Source: a virus. From it: a DNA stretch of 25,127 bases. The position numbers and the translations under genes were made by a program. The notes under the pieces are model-generated. The model saw only the letters and a program-made list of their open reading frames with translations, did not search any database and was not told the origin of the DNA. The stretch is taken from positions 1 to 25,127 of IMG/VR virus record IMGVR_UViG_3300007539_000189. One strand, given 5' to 3'. This document shows positions 5,022 through 13,061 of the stretch, one piece after another; the first letter of the stretch is position 1; each line of letters starts with the position of its first letter.

Positions 5022-5632
5022 TGGCAAACGTAAAGATTAGCGACCTAACTGCCGCAGCGTCTGCTGTCGGAACCCACCAATACGAAGTGAACGAGTCAGG
5101 GGTATCCAAACGTGTTACCGGCTCCCAGTTAGACACATACATTCGCGGAAACATCACAGCCGCAGACATCTCAGACGTAACGGCCACAGCCGCTGAACTC
5201 AATGCCCTTGATGGTATTACGGCCACTGTGACCGAACTAAATTATACAGACGGTGTTACCTCGGCCATCCAGACCCAGCTTGACGCTAAGATGGACGAAA
5301 CAAACCCTTCGATTACGGCTGGCACTATTGTAGAAGACACATATGCTTGGGCCACCACTACGGGTGCTGTGACCATTGAGCCTGACAACGGTAGTATCCA
5401 AACTGTTACGCTCACAGGTAATGTGACAGCGTCTGATGGCTTCTCTGCTGGACAGGCAGTTACCCTTATGATCGACGATGGTGCTTCTGCCTACACGGTG
5501 ACGTGGCCCACAATGACCTGGGTAAACAATGGCGCAGCGGCTCCTACACTGGCAACTAGTGGTTACACTGTTGTGGCTTTGTGGAAAGTAAGCTCGACGC
5601 TCTACGGCGCGCTGGTTGGGGATGGTTCATAA
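5021..5632 (+). CDS. Tail fibre-like protein
   Basis: A 203-residue protein with a tail-fibre layout. The N-terminus KISDLTAAASAVGTHQYEVN then SGVSKRVTGSQLDTYI (4-41) is the 'DLT-A-V-EVNE-G-SK-VT' opening common to phage fibre and appendage proteins. Residues about 53-90 hold ELNALDG and ELNYTDG units, repeated in many fibres as a triple-stranded coil. The C-terminus is beta-rich (TVTLTGNVTASDGFSAGQAV, TVTWPTMTWVN, YTVVALWK), a typical globular end. It is coupled to its neighbours by TAATG overlaps at both ends. Confidence 0.75.
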   Translation: MANVKISDLTAAASAVGTHQYEVNESGVSKRVTGSQLDTYIRGNITAADISDVTATAAELNALDGITATVTELNYTDGVTSAIQTQLDAKMDETNPSITAGTIVEDTYAWATTTGAVTIEPDNGSIQTVTLTGNVTASDGFSAGQAVTLMIDDGASAYTVTWPTMTWVNNGAAAPTLATSGYTVVALWKVSSTLYGALVGDGS

Positions 5633-6294
5633 TGCTGTGGCATAAAGCAATAGGGGCGGGGGGTGTTGCGGGTGGGCCAGCAAGCTACACCAACGCCTCA
5701 AGCGGCTTCACCAACACCAACACAACCAACCCGACTTTCACCGTCACCAGCCTTGACGCTGCCGCCGATTATTGGGTGGTGCTGTGGTATTCTGGCGCAT
5801 CCGGTTCCGGTAACTTGTTTTCGGCGTTCACCATCACGCTTGATGGCGTCAGTCCGTCTGATGTGATTGCGGACTCAGGGTCGGACGCAATCCACACCGC
5901 TGTTCTGATTTTCGCTGCCAATGGGTCCACATCTGGGACGCTGAGTGTCGGTGGGTCATCGACCCTAAACCGCTCCGGTTATTTCGCATACAATGTTTTT
6001 GATCTGGAATCGGCCACTGCAACCGACGAGGCGGGCGACTATAACGGCGGCGATCCGCTGACGGCATCAATTGACATTGAGCCGGGCGGGATATGCTTTG
6101 CTATCGGTAGCCACGTTTCGTCTAGCAGTTTTACGTGGACCGGGCTGACAGAACGAGCTACGCTTTCCTTCGAACATAACGCTACGGCGGCGGATGACGC
6201 TTTCTTGGCGGGCGACACGGCGCGGACAATTGAATTGGACGTTGCCGCAAGCAACAGCGAGTTTTCCCGCATGTCTGTAGCGGCTTTCCGATAG
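5632..6294 (+). CDS. GC-rich beta-structured virion protein
   Basis: ATG at 5632 overlaps the previous stop (TAATG) and I choose it over an upstream in-frame GTG-like start at 5581. The product is 220 residues, Ser/Thr/Gly-rich: GPASYTNASSGFTNTNTTN then a beta-rich body (YWVVLWYSGASGSGNLFSAF, DYNGGDPLTASIDIEPGGIC). The pattern resembles virion proteins of alphaproteobacterial phages and prophages, inferred to be a tail-surface protein. Its codons end in G or C much more than its neighbours', for example the run around 6031-6090, so it looks recently acquired. No enzymatic motif is visible. Confidence 0.6.
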   Translation: MLWHKAIGAGGVAGGPASYTNASSGFTNTNTTNPTFTVTSLDAAADYWVVLWYSGASGSGNLFSAFTITLDGVSPSDVIADSGSDAIHTAVLIFAANGSTSGTLSVGGSSTLNRSGYFAYNVFDLESATATDEAGDYNGGDPLTASIDIEPGGICFAIGSHVSSSSFTWTGLTERATLSFEHNATAADDAFLAGDTARTIELDVAASNSEFSRMSVAAFR

Positions 6295-6303
6295 GGGTTT
6301 CCC

Positions 6304-6408
6304 ATGAAAACAGGACTATTATTTGTTGGCCGTGAGCGGAATTCTTTCGGAGTTCGGATGACTGATCAATTAACTAAACAAGGGGTCGTCACATGTACAT
6401 TAAACTAA
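6304..6408 (+). CDS. Possible 34-residue small protein
   Basis: An open frame of 34 codons starting MKTGLLFVGRERNS fills most of the only gap in this stretch and overlaps the next gene by 16 bp. AGGGG precedes the ATG at a workable distance. I see no family resemblance, and length this short is compatible with chance. Confidence 0.22.
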   Translation: MKTGLLFVGRERNSFGVRMTDQLTKQGVVTCTLN

Positions 6409-6941
6409 ACAACGGGGTGCCTGAACAGTATTCCATTCGGCAACTGCGTAAGGATAACCCCAACGTCAGTTTCCCCAAAGACCCTCCTGTTGAACTTCTG
6501 GAGGACTGGAACGTATACCCTTACACTGTAGCTGACAAGCCTTCCATTACCGAAGGCCAATACCTCACAGAAGGACAGTTCCAAAAGGTTGATGGCTCCT
6601 GGGTGCGGTCGTGGCTGATCAATGATTACACCGCAGAGGAGCTTGAAGCTCAAAAGCAGTCCAAACGGTCTGATGCTGAGATGAGCCGCTATGACTTTGC
6701 ACTTGCTGCCGCCAACGCTGGGTACATCACTCACGCAGAGGCTTCGCAATGGGTTGTAGGTAATGCCATCCCACAGGCCGTACAAGGGGTACTAGACGGG
6801 CTTCCTGCTGAACAGGTAGGGGTAGCCACCATGGAAGTACTTGCCCGCCCTACGGTCCGCAGAGACGCCCCCATAATGGTCGGCATTGCAGCAGCCTTCA
6901 ACACAGATGACTCTGGCTTGGATGCGCTGTTTGGAATTTAA
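6393..6941 (+). CDS. Phage protein of the 'YSIRQLRKDNPN-SFP' type
   Basis: A 182-residue protein. The N-terminus (MYIKLNNGVPEQYSIRQLRK, then DNPNVSFPKDPP) and NVYPYTV (41-47) match a common family of phage proteins located directly after tail-fibre genes and often taken for fibre assembly or tail accessory factors. The middle has SWVRSWLINDYTAEELEAQK followed by a helical RYDFALAAANAGYITHAEAS segment. The gene follows the fibre cluster and precedes the large terminase. A chaperone or tail accessory role is inference from that position. Good Shine-Dalgarno (AAGGGG). Confidence 0.65.
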   Translation: MYIKLNNGVPEQYSIRQLRKDNPNVSFPKDPPVELLEDWNVYPYTVADKPSITEGQYLTEGQFQKVDGSWVRSWLINDYTAEELEAQKQSKRSDAEMSRYDFALAAANAGYITHAEASQWVVGNAIPQAVQGVLDGLPAEQVGVATMEVLARPTVRRDAPIMVGIAAAFNTDDSGLDALFGI

Positions 6942-6950
6942 GGGTTAGAT

Positions 6951-8444
6951 ATGACACCAGCAGATATTAGGGAACAAGCGGAAGGCTCTCTTGAGGCTTT
7001 CATAACGCTTGTAGCACCTACGCAAGTTTTGGGTAGTTGCCACAAAGACGTGATTCGCTGGTGGAATCGACCTGATGCAAAACTACACCAACTATTACTG
7101 TTCCCACGGGACCATGGTAAGAGCCGACTTGTAGCCTACCGTGTGGCTTGGGAACTCACTCGTGACCCAACACTTAGGGTCTTGTACATTTCAGCGACTG
7201 CTAACCTTGCGGAGAAGCAGCTTACTTTTATCAAAGGCATTCTTACCTCCGAAATCTATCGGCGTTATTGGCCCGAGCATATAGAGAAGGAGGAGGGGAA
7301 GCGGATGAAGTGGACCACTACAGAAATTGCTCTGGACCACCCTCTCCGCAAAAAAGAGAACATCCGCGACCCCAGCATATTTACTGCCGGTTTGACGACC
7401 TCGATTACCGGAATGCACTGTGATATTGCTGTACTTGATGACTGCGTTGTGGCAGAGAATGCTTACAGCGAAGAAGGTCGTAATAAAGTACGGACCCAGT
7501 ATTCTTTGTTGTCGTCTATTGAGGGCGCTGGGGCTAAGGAGTGGGTCGTTGGAACCCGTTACCACCCAAAAGACCTCTACAACGACATGATGAACATGCG
7601 TGAGGACATCTATGATGAACTCGGCAACAAGATTGATGATCAGCCTATCTATGAGACTATGGAAAAGGCTGTAGAGAACCATGGAGATGGCACAGGGGAG
7701 TTCCTCTGGCCACGCCAACAGCGTAGAGATGGAAAGTGGTTCGGCTTCAACTCGAAAATCCTGGCCCAAAAGCGCGGTAAATACCTCGACAGGATGCAGT
7801 TTAGGGCGCAATACTACAATGACCCTCAAGACCCTGACAATGAAAAGATCAGCGCAGACCATTTTCAGTATTACGACAACAAATACCTAATACGTCAGAA
7901 CGGAAAGTGGACTTATCAGGGCCAAAGACTCAACCTTACGGCTGCTATTGACTTTGCCTTCTCAACACGAAAGGCAGCAGACTACACAGCGATTGTAGTT
8001 ATTGGGGTTGATCCAGAAAACAATGTGTTTGTCCTTGATATTGACAGGTTCAAGACCGAGAATATAGGCCAATACTTCAAACATATCTTGCAACTCCATA
8101 ATAAATGGGACTTCAGAAGGCTCGTAGCAGAAGTTTCTGTGGGCCAGAAGGCAATCGTCCAAAGTTTGAAGCAAAACTACTTCGCTCCACATGGTCTTAT
8201 GATCAAGGTAGATGAAATTCGCCCTACTCGAAACAAAGAAGAGCGTATTGAAGCGGTTTTAGGGCCAAGGTACGATAACATGCAGATCTACCACTACCAA
8301 GGTGGTAATACACAGGTGCTTGAGGAAGAGTTAGTACTCCAGAACCCTGCACATGACGACGTGATTGACGCTCTGGCAGTGCGGTGGAACATTCCATCAA
8401 GCCTGCTCGTCAAGTGCGCGATAGGACGCAACAAAGCAACGTGA
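6951..8444 (+). CDS. terL: Terminase large subunit (packaging ATPase/nuclease)
   Basis: The 497-residue DNA-packaging motor that docks on the portal and cuts concatemers. ATPase domain: Walker A variant FPRDHGKS (51-58, Lys57), coupling SAT at 81-83, and Walker B DIAVLDD (158-164). RNase H-like nuclease domain: Asp334 in AAIDFAFSTRKAADYTAI, Glu394 in RRLVAEVSVGQKAI, and the HDD triad at 468-470 in AHDDVIDALAV. Order and length fit podophage TerL. The annotated end looks unnatural: frame 0 stops at 8442-8444 after IGRNKAT. The +1 frame runs on as QRDLAPEIWWKGFLDEKNT and ends at 8496 inside the portal gene, a more natural C-terminus. A one-base indel or frameshift near 8425-8441 is likely. All catalytic residues lie upstream of it. 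Confidence 0.95.
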   Translation: MTPADIREQAEGSLEAFITLVAPTQVLGSCHKDVIRWWNRPDAKLHQLLLFPRDHGKSRLVAYRVAWELTRDPTLRVLYISATANLAEKQLTFIKGILTSEIYRRYWPEHIEKEEGKRMKWTTTEIALDHPLRKKENIRDPSIFTAGLTTSITGMHCDIAVLDDCVVAENAYSEEGRNKVRTQYSLLSSIEGAGAKEWVVGTRYHPKDLYNDMMNMREDIYDELGNKIDDQPIYETMEKAVENHGDGTGEFLWPRQQRRDGKWFGFNSKILAQKRGKYLDRMQFRAQYYNDPQDPDNEKISADHFQYYDNKYLIRQNGKWTYQGQRLNLTAAIDFAFSTRKAADYTAIVVIGVDPENNVFVLDIDRFKTENIGQYFKHILQLHNKWDFRRLVAEVSVGQKAIVQSLKQNYFAPHGLMIKVDEIRPTRNKEERIEAVLGPRYDNMQIYHYQGGNTQVLEEELVLQNPAHDDVIDALAVRWNIPSSLLVKCAIGRNKAT

Positions 8445-8496
8445 TTTGGCACCAGAGATTTGGTGGAAGGGCTTTCTAGATGAGAAAAACACTTGA
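8425..8496 (+). other. Displaced C-terminal tail of large terminase, +1 frame
   Basis: Codons from 8425 in the +1 frame read DATK then QRDLAPEIWWKGFLDEKNT, stop TGA at 8494-8496. It overlaps the portal start (8480) by 17 bp. Frame 0 stops at 8444, and the +1 frame is blocked by TAG at 8422-8424, so a join must fall between 8425 and 8441. The aromatic, charged sequence looks like real protein. Confidence 0.5.
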
Positions 8497-10207
8497 TATA
8501 CATAATCTCGTAGACCCCGATTCCAAGGCTACAGAGATTGCCAAGATGTGGGACGAATGGAACGGCTATCGAAAGGGTTGGATGGACGAGAAGCGGGAAA
8601 TCCGTAACTATGTCTTTGCTACAGACACTCGGACTACTTCTAACTCTAAGTTGCCTTGGTCCAACTCGACCACTATGCCAAAGTTGTGTCAGATTTATGA
8701 CAACCTGAACGCTAACTACACCGCAGCCCTTTTCCCCAACAGTCGTTGGATGTCCTGGAAGGCGGTTGATCGGGAGTCTAATACTCTCGCCAAGAGGACC
8801 ATCATCCAAGACTATATGGAAGCCAAGGTACGGCAGACCCAGTTCCAAAATACTGTAGATCGCCTGTTGGATGACTTTGTCCTTACCGGGAACTGCTTTG
8901 CAACAGTGGACTACGAGTACGATGCTACGGACTACGACGACGGCTCGTTCTCGGTACACTATGCTGGACCTACTTTGGTTCGTATCAGCCCTTATGATAT
9001 CGTTTTTGACCCTACTGCTGCTTCCTTCCACAAGACACCTAAGATTGTCCGCACCCTCAAGAAGATTGGGGAAGTGAAGGCAATGGTTGAGGATGGGGAA
9101 ACCCAGTACAAGGCCGTTTTTGATCGGATCATGACTAACCGTGGTGAGGTTGGTAGCGCTAGTCAGTATGACAAGGCTGATGGGTTCATCGCTGATGGGT
9201 TTGGTAGCATCGACAACTACTACAACTCGTCTTATGTAGAACTTCTTACCTTCTACGGCGACCTGTACGACAGCTTCAATGACAAGCTGCATAAGAACCG
9301 GATCATCACTATTGTAGATCGGGCTTATGTTATCGACGATGTGGAGAACCCTTCATGGTTAGGTGGAACTCCAATCTTCCACGCTGGTTGGCGAAGCAGA
9401 CCTGATAACCTATGGGCTATGGGGCCGCTAGATAATCTTGTTGGGCTACAGTACCGCATCGACCACCTCGAAAACCTACGGGCAGATGTGTTTGACCAGA
9501 TCGCCTTGCCAATGCTCAAGATTCGAGGTGATGTAGAGGATTTCGACTACGAACCGGGTGGTAGGGTCTATATTGGCGAAGAGGGTGATGTTGCTCCTTT
9601 GGTGCCTGACTCGACTGCACTGAACGCAGACCTTCAGATTCGTGAACTTGAGCGCAAGATGGAGGAGATGGCTGGAGCGCCACGTATGGCTATGGGCATC
9701 CGTACCCCAGGAGAGAAGACCGCTTTCGAAGTACAGACCCTAGACAACGCAGCTAACCGTATCTTCAACCACAAAGCCAGCAAGTTCGAACAGGAGTTCT
9801 TGGAGCCTGCACTTAATGCTATGCTAGAGGCTGGTAGGCGGAACTTGAGTTCCTACGACACAATTCAAACCGTTGGCCCTAATGGGGTTGAAATCTTCCA
9901 AGAGATTACACGCGAAGATATCAACGGCAACGGTAAAATCATTCCTATGGGTGCCAGACACTTCCAAGAGCGCGCCCACCGCGTACAAACCTTGACGCAA
10001 CTTATGCAGGTGAAACAAGACCCCTCCGTTGCACCTCATATCAGTGGCATTGAGATTGCCCGCATTCTTTCTGAGGAACTGGATGAGCCAGCTATCTTTG
10101 GTGAGAACATCGCCATCAAGGAGCAAGGGGAAACCCAGACTGCTATGATGGATGCACAGGCAAACGTGGAGGAAGACTTGGAGAATAAGGCGGAGTTGGG
10201 CTACTAA
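8480..10207 (+). CDS. Portal (head-tail connector) protein
   Basis: A 575-residue portal of the podophage type. It forms the dodecameric ring at one capsid vertex through which DNA enters and leaves. Recognisable blocks are SKLPWSNSTTMPKLCQIYDN (55-74) and LNANYTAALFPNSRW (75-89), the hydrophobic core DDFVLTGNCFATVDYEYD, ISPYDIVFDPTA, and MGIRTPGEKTAFEVQTLDNA (about 411-430), followed by FEQEFLEPALNAMLEAGRRN, the wing-stem-crown part of this family. The acidic C-terminus (about 540-575) is a likely barrel. GGAAGGG precedes the ATG. The stop overlaps the next gene as TAATG. It is immediately downstream of the large terminase, its working partner. Confidence 0.92.
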   Translation: MRKTLDIHNLVDPDSKATEIAKMWDEWNGYRKGWMDEKREIRNYVFATDTRTTSNSKLPWSNSTTMPKLCQIYDNLNANYTAALFPNSRWMSWKAVDRESNTLAKRTIIQDYMEAKVRQTQFQNTVDRLLDDFVLTGNCFATVDYEYDATDYDDGSFSVHYAGPTLVRISPYDIVFDPTAASFHKTPKIVRTLKKIGEVKAMVEDGETQYKAVFDRIMTNRGEVGSASQYDKADGFIADGFGSIDNYYNSSYVELLTFYGDLYDSFNDKLHKNRIITIVDRAYVIDDVENPSWLGGTPIFHAGWRSRPDNLWAMGPLDNLVGLQYRIDHLENLRADVFDQIALPMLKIRGDVEDFDYEPGGRVYIGEEGDVAPLVPDSTALNADLQIRELERKMEEMAGAPRMAMGIRTPGEKTAFEVQTLDNAANRIFNHKASKFEQEFLEPALNAMLEAGRRNLSSYDTIQTVGPNGVEIFQEITREDINGNGKIIPMGARHFQERAHRVQTLTQLMQVKQDPSVAPHISGIEIARILSEELDEPAIFGENIAIKEQGETQTAMMDAQANVEEDLENKAELGY

Positions 10208-10437
10208 TGCACACAGCTTGGCTGAAAGGACACAAGGATAAGGAGGCCCGCAGGAACCAGATAAAAGCCTGCGTAGGGGCGTTTGATCTCCTTAAAGAGG
10301 TTCTTGAACGGGATTTCAAAAAGCGTGATTCTGTTCGAGATTATAGCAACCCAAACTGGATGGCTGAACAGATCGCTGTAAATGAACACAATGCAGTGGT
10401 CGATGATGTTCTTCGCCTTCTGGAAATCAAGGAATAA
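10207..10437 (+). CDS. Small conserved protein after portal (76 aa)
   Basis: A 76-residue charged, helical protein starting HTAWLKGHKDKEARRNQIKA and containing DYSNPNWMAEQIAVNEHNAV. The T-A-W-L-KG start and the DY-x-x-P-x-W-A-x-x-QA-x-N-x-N pattern recur in small proteins encoded between portal and scaffold in podophages. The role is unknown; a part in procapsid assembly is inferred from position. Translation is coupled to the portal by a TAATG overlap. Confidence 0.7.
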   Translation: MHTAWLKGHKDKEARRNQIKACVGAFDLLKEVLERDFKKRDSVRDYSNPNWMAEQIAVNEHNAVVDDVLRLLEIKE

Positions 10438-10440
10438 AAT

Positions 10441-11196
10441 ATGAGCGTTTTTGGCGATGGGACCGAGCAAAGCCAGACGGATACACAACAGTCTGATACA
10501 GCTACCGAGACAAAAGATAGCTTTCTTCAGAAGTTGGTAGAGCAGCGTGGTCAGCAATGGAGCGACCCTGAGGTTATTGCGAAAGGTAAGATTGAGGCAG
10601 ACCGCCACATCGAAAACCTTGAGCGTCAACTTGCAGAAATGCGGGAAGATTTGAACAAACAGGACTACTCCAAAAAACTGCTAGACACACTACAGAACAA
10701 GGCGGGCAACCTCAGCCCTGAACCTGTAGATGCCAATAATAACGAGGGGCCTGACGCACAGAATACCACTGGGGCAGAGGGAGTAGATTTGGAAAGCCTT
10801 GTAGAAGCTACTTTGCAGAAGCGGGAGCAGAAAGCTACAGTAGCCCAAAACGTAGCAATGGTTGAGGAAGCCTTGGCCAGCGCATACGGGACTGAAGCTC
10901 AGAAAGTGGTTGTTCAAAAATCACAGGAACTGGGCTTGAGTATGGACCGCATGAAGGAGTTGGCTGAGGAAAGTCCTCAAGCGTTCTTGAACATGCTAGG
11001 TCAGGCACCTGCTCGTGAACGTAATGCGGACCTAGATTCGTCTATGAACACAGCAGGGTTCAAAGCTGGTACGAAGCGTAACTGGAAGTTTTATCAGGAT
11101 ATGCGACGTTCCGACCCCAAAACTTACTATTCGCCCGCAGTACAAAATGAAATTGCAAAGGCTCATGTTGAGCAAGGCGATAGTTTCTACTCATAA
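10441..11196 (+). CDS. Capsid assembly scaffolding protein
   Basis: A 251-residue acidic, Gln-rich, mostly helical protein between portal and capsid genes, the classic scaffold position. The N-terminal 30 residues are disordered (EQSQTDTQQSDTATETKD). A coiled-coil follows at about 46-88 (ADRHIENLERQLAEMREDLN). The middle is low-complexity and Asn/Asp-rich (EPVDANNNEGPDAQNTTGAE), then a second helical segment. The C-terminal basic-aromatic segment TKRNWKFYQDMRRSDPKTYY (about 219-238) would be the capsid-contacting part, as in other scaffolds. Shine-Dalgarno AAGGA precedes the ATG. Confidence 0.85.
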   Translation: MSVFGDGTEQSQTDTQQSDTATETKDSFLQKLVEQRGQQWSDPEVIAKGKIEADRHIENLERQLAEMREDLNKQDYSKKLLDTLQNKAGNLSPEPVDANNNEGPDAQNTTGAEGVDLESLVEATLQKREQKATVAQNVAMVEEALASAYGTEAQKVVVQKSQELGLSMDRMKELAEESPQAFLNMLGQAPARERNADLDSSMNTAGFKAGTKRNWKFYQDMRRSDPKTYYSPAVQNEIAKAHVEQGDSFYS

Positions 11197-11208
11197 GGAA
11201 GCAAAACT

Positions 11209-12171
11209 ATGTCTATGACGACTGGTAATGTTTCGCTGCTCACTCGTGCTGAGGTTTGGAGCCGCGAACTGAAAGAGACCCTTCAGGATGACCTGATGGC
11301 TATGAACTATGTTCGTATGCTTGAGGGCTTCCCTGACGGTGATCAATTCAACATCCCGAGTGTTGGTGACGCTCGTACGGACGACTATGTGGAAGACAGC
11401 GATGTTGTCTACCGTCCGCTGGATACCGGTGAGTTCACCTTCACCATCAGTGAGTACCTCTCCTCGGGTCACTACATCACGAAGAAGGCCGAGCAGGACA
11501 TGTTCTATATGTCGGAACTGGTTTCGTCCTTCGTTCCCAAGCAGCGTCGCGCCATTATGGAGCATTTCGAAGAAACCGCTCTGGCTGCGCCGGAAGCTAC
11601 CTATTCGGCCAACGGTCAGGGTGCCATCAACGGCGCTTACCATCGTATGGCTGGTGGCAACTCTGGGACCATCGAACTGGCTGACTTTGCCTACGCGATG
11701 TACGCGCTCAAGAAAGCCAATGTTCCTCAGACCAACATGATCGCTATTGTCGACCCTTCTGTTGAGTTCATTCTGAACACTCTGTCGAACCTGGTCTCTG
11801 TGTCTGATAACCCGCGTTGGGAAGGTATTGTGGCTGACGGCATCGCGACCGGTATGAAGTTCGTCAAGAACGTCTACGGCTTCGATGTGTACTGCTCCAA
11901 CTACCTGCCGGATGTGGCTGACGGCGCACTCCCCGAGCGTGACGGTTCGACCACCAAGGACTACTCGTCCACCAACGGTAAGGCTAACTACTTCTTCTCG
12001 GCTGCCAGCGATGTACTGCCCTTGGTTGGTGCATGGCGTCAGATGCCGGAAGTTGACACTGAGTTCAACAAGGACAAGCAGCGCACTGAGTTCGTTACCA
12101 CGGCTCGCTATGGTGTCAAGCACTACCGTCCTGAGAACACGGTGACCATCGTTTCCGACCCGAATGTCTAA
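11209..12171 (+). CDS. Major capsid protein
   Basis: A 320-residue coat protein, identified from position directly after the scaffold, length, and resemblance to podophage capsid proteins: LLTRAEVWSRELKETLQDDL (10-29), FPDGDQFNIPSVGDARTDDY (41-60), FTFTISEYLSSGHYITKKAE (about 75-94), an internal MIAIVDPSVEFIL strand, and C-terminal TTARYGVKHYRPENTVTIVS. It presumably has the HK97 fold. Codon choice differs from its neighbours, strongly favouring C-ending codons, as expected of the most highly expressed gene. This bias also creates a long open frame on the opposite strand, which is not a gene. A good GGAAG site lies upstream. Confidence 0.92.
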   Translation: MSMTTGNVSLLTRAEVWSRELKETLQDDLMAMNYVRMLEGFPDGDQFNIPSVGDARTDDYVEDSDVVYRPLDTGEFTFTISEYLSSGHYITKKAEQDMFYMSELVSSFVPKQRRAIMEHFEETALAAPEATYSANGQGAINGAYHRMAGGNSGTIELADFAYAMYALKKANVPQTNMIAIVDPSVEFILNTLSNLVSVSDNPRWEGIVADGIATGMKFVKNVYGFDVYCSNYLPDVADGALPERDGSTTKDYSSTNGKANYFFSAASDVLPLVGAWRQMPEVDTEFNKDKQRTEFVTTARYGVKHYRPENTVTIVSDPNV

Positions 12172-12194
12172 TCTCAAGATAGGAGAATCTTAAT

Positions 12195-12692
12195 ATGTCT
12201 ACTTGGACTAACGAAGACGGCCTTGAGGTTCGCTTTGGTCTGTCGCGGTCGGAGAGCATCAACGAAGGTGTTACTTCTGGCCCCGCCACCAAAACGCTGA
12301 TCCACAAGTTCGATTACACCGACATCGCCAATACGGACACGGCTGCTCCGGCTGCTGACGCTCCGTTCATCCCGGCTGATTCGATCATTACTCGTGCCTA
12401 CCTGTACGTCACCACGGCGTTTGCAGGGGCTACGGCCACTTTGGACATTGGTCTGAAGGTCGCTGCTGGTACGAACACTAATGACGCTGGCATTGACGCA
12501 GCGATTGCTGTGACTGCCCTTGACGCTGTCGGTGACACGATCCTGTGTGATGGCGCGCTGGTTGTTGATCCTACTGGCAACCTGACCGGTGTTCGCTTCA
12601 CTGCGGACCAGTACATCATGACCACTTGGGACACCGCTGCCTTTACGGCTGGTGCCGCAACCTTGGTTGTTGAGTACCTGGAGTTTGCGTAA
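12195..12692 (+). CDS. Head decoration-like protein
   Basis: A 165-residue beta-rich protein directly after the capsid gene with the same C-ending codon bias, pointing to high copy number. The opening STWTNEDGLEVRFGLSRSES matches a family of small proteins following the coat gene in environmental podo- and siphophages. The body alternates strands (IITRAYLYVTTAFAGATATL, VVDPTGNLTGVRFTADQYIM). A role as an outer capsid cement protein is inferred. RBS AGGAGA lies 9 bases before the ATG. A GC-rich hairpin follows the stop. Confidence 0.75.
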   Translation: MSTWTNEDGLEVRFGLSRSESINEGVTSGPATKTLIHKFDYTDIANTDTAAPAADAPFIPADSIITRAYLYVTTAFAGATATLDIGLKVAAGTNTNDAGIDAAIAVTALDAVGDTILCDGALVVDPTGNLTGVRFTADQYIMTTWDTAAFTAGAATLVVEYLEFA

Positions 12693-12702
12693 ATAAACTC
12701 TT

Positions 12703-12727
12703 GAGGGGTGGCCTAGTGTCACCCCTC
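12703..12727 (+). terminator. Hairpin after capsid/decoration genes
   Basis: GAGGGGTG (12703-12710) and CACCCCTC (12720-12727) form a perfect 8-bp stem with a 9-base loop, just after the decoration stop at 12692. The following bases (GCATCCTTT) hold only a short T run, so it could be a leaky terminator, or an mRNA-stabilising hairpin that keeps capsid transcripts abundant. Confidence 0.5.
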
Positions 12728-12748
12728 GCATCCTTTAGGAGAGTAAGG

Positions 12749-13009
12749 ATGTCTAAAGACCCCCGACTGGAACGTGTTGGTGTCTCTGGGTATAACAAGC
12801 CTAGGAGGACTCCTAGCCATCCCACCAAGTCCCACGTTGTTGTCGCTAAGGAAGGCGATAAGGTGAAGACTATAAGGTTTGGTCAACAAGGTGTGACCGG
12901 AGACAAGAAGCCCACTGCACGTCAGAAGTCTTTCAAGGCACGTCACGCTAAGAATATCAAAAAGGGTAAGATGAGTGCGGCATACTGGGCCAATAAAGTA
13001 AAGTGGTGA
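12749..13009 (+). CDS. Small basic phage protein, DUF5872-like pattern
   Basis: ATG at 12749 follows TAGGAGAGTAAGG; an earlier in-frame non-ATG start would run through the hairpin and is unlikely. The product is 86 residues and strongly basic. GYNKPRRTPSHPTKSHVVVA (13-32), KEGDKVKTIRFGQQG and FKARHAKNI...AAYWANKVKW match a widespread environmental phage family: 'KPRRTP-G-KSHVV-V-KVK-I-FG' with 'FKARH-K-AxYWA-K-W' at the end. The role is unknown; it is usually found close to capsid genes and may bind DNA or assist assembly. Its 3' end is duplicated at 13117. Confidence 0.75.
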   Translation: MSKDPRLERVGVSGYNKPRRTPSHPTKSHVVVAKEGDKVKTIRFGQQGVTGDKKPTARQKSFKARHAKNIKKGKMSAAYWANKVKW

Positions 13010-13061
13010 ACTTTTTTAACACAAAAGACTACTAATGCCAGACCACTACAAGAAGCCTAAG
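12977..13061 (+). repeat. 85-bp direct repeat, copy 1
   Basis: This matches 13117-13201 at 80 of 85 positions, with an exact offset of 140 bp. It covers the last 11 codons of the basic protein gene, its stop, a T-run, and the first codons of a small open frame starting at 13035. Confidence 0.95.

Noticed and set aside
7191-7862. 223-residue minus-strand open frame inside the large terminase gene
   Set aside because: It is a shadow of terL; all catalytic motifs are on the plus strand.
8294-9292. 332-residue minus-strand open frame across the terminase/portal junction
   Set aside because: It lies antisense to two well-supported genes, and its translation is valine-rich low-information sequence typical of antisense frames.
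11191-12177. 328-residue open frame on the minus strand opposite the capsid gene
   Set aside because: It mirrors the whole capsid gene and results from its C-ending codon bias. It has no Shine-Dalgarno, no family resemblance, and opposes a certain gene.
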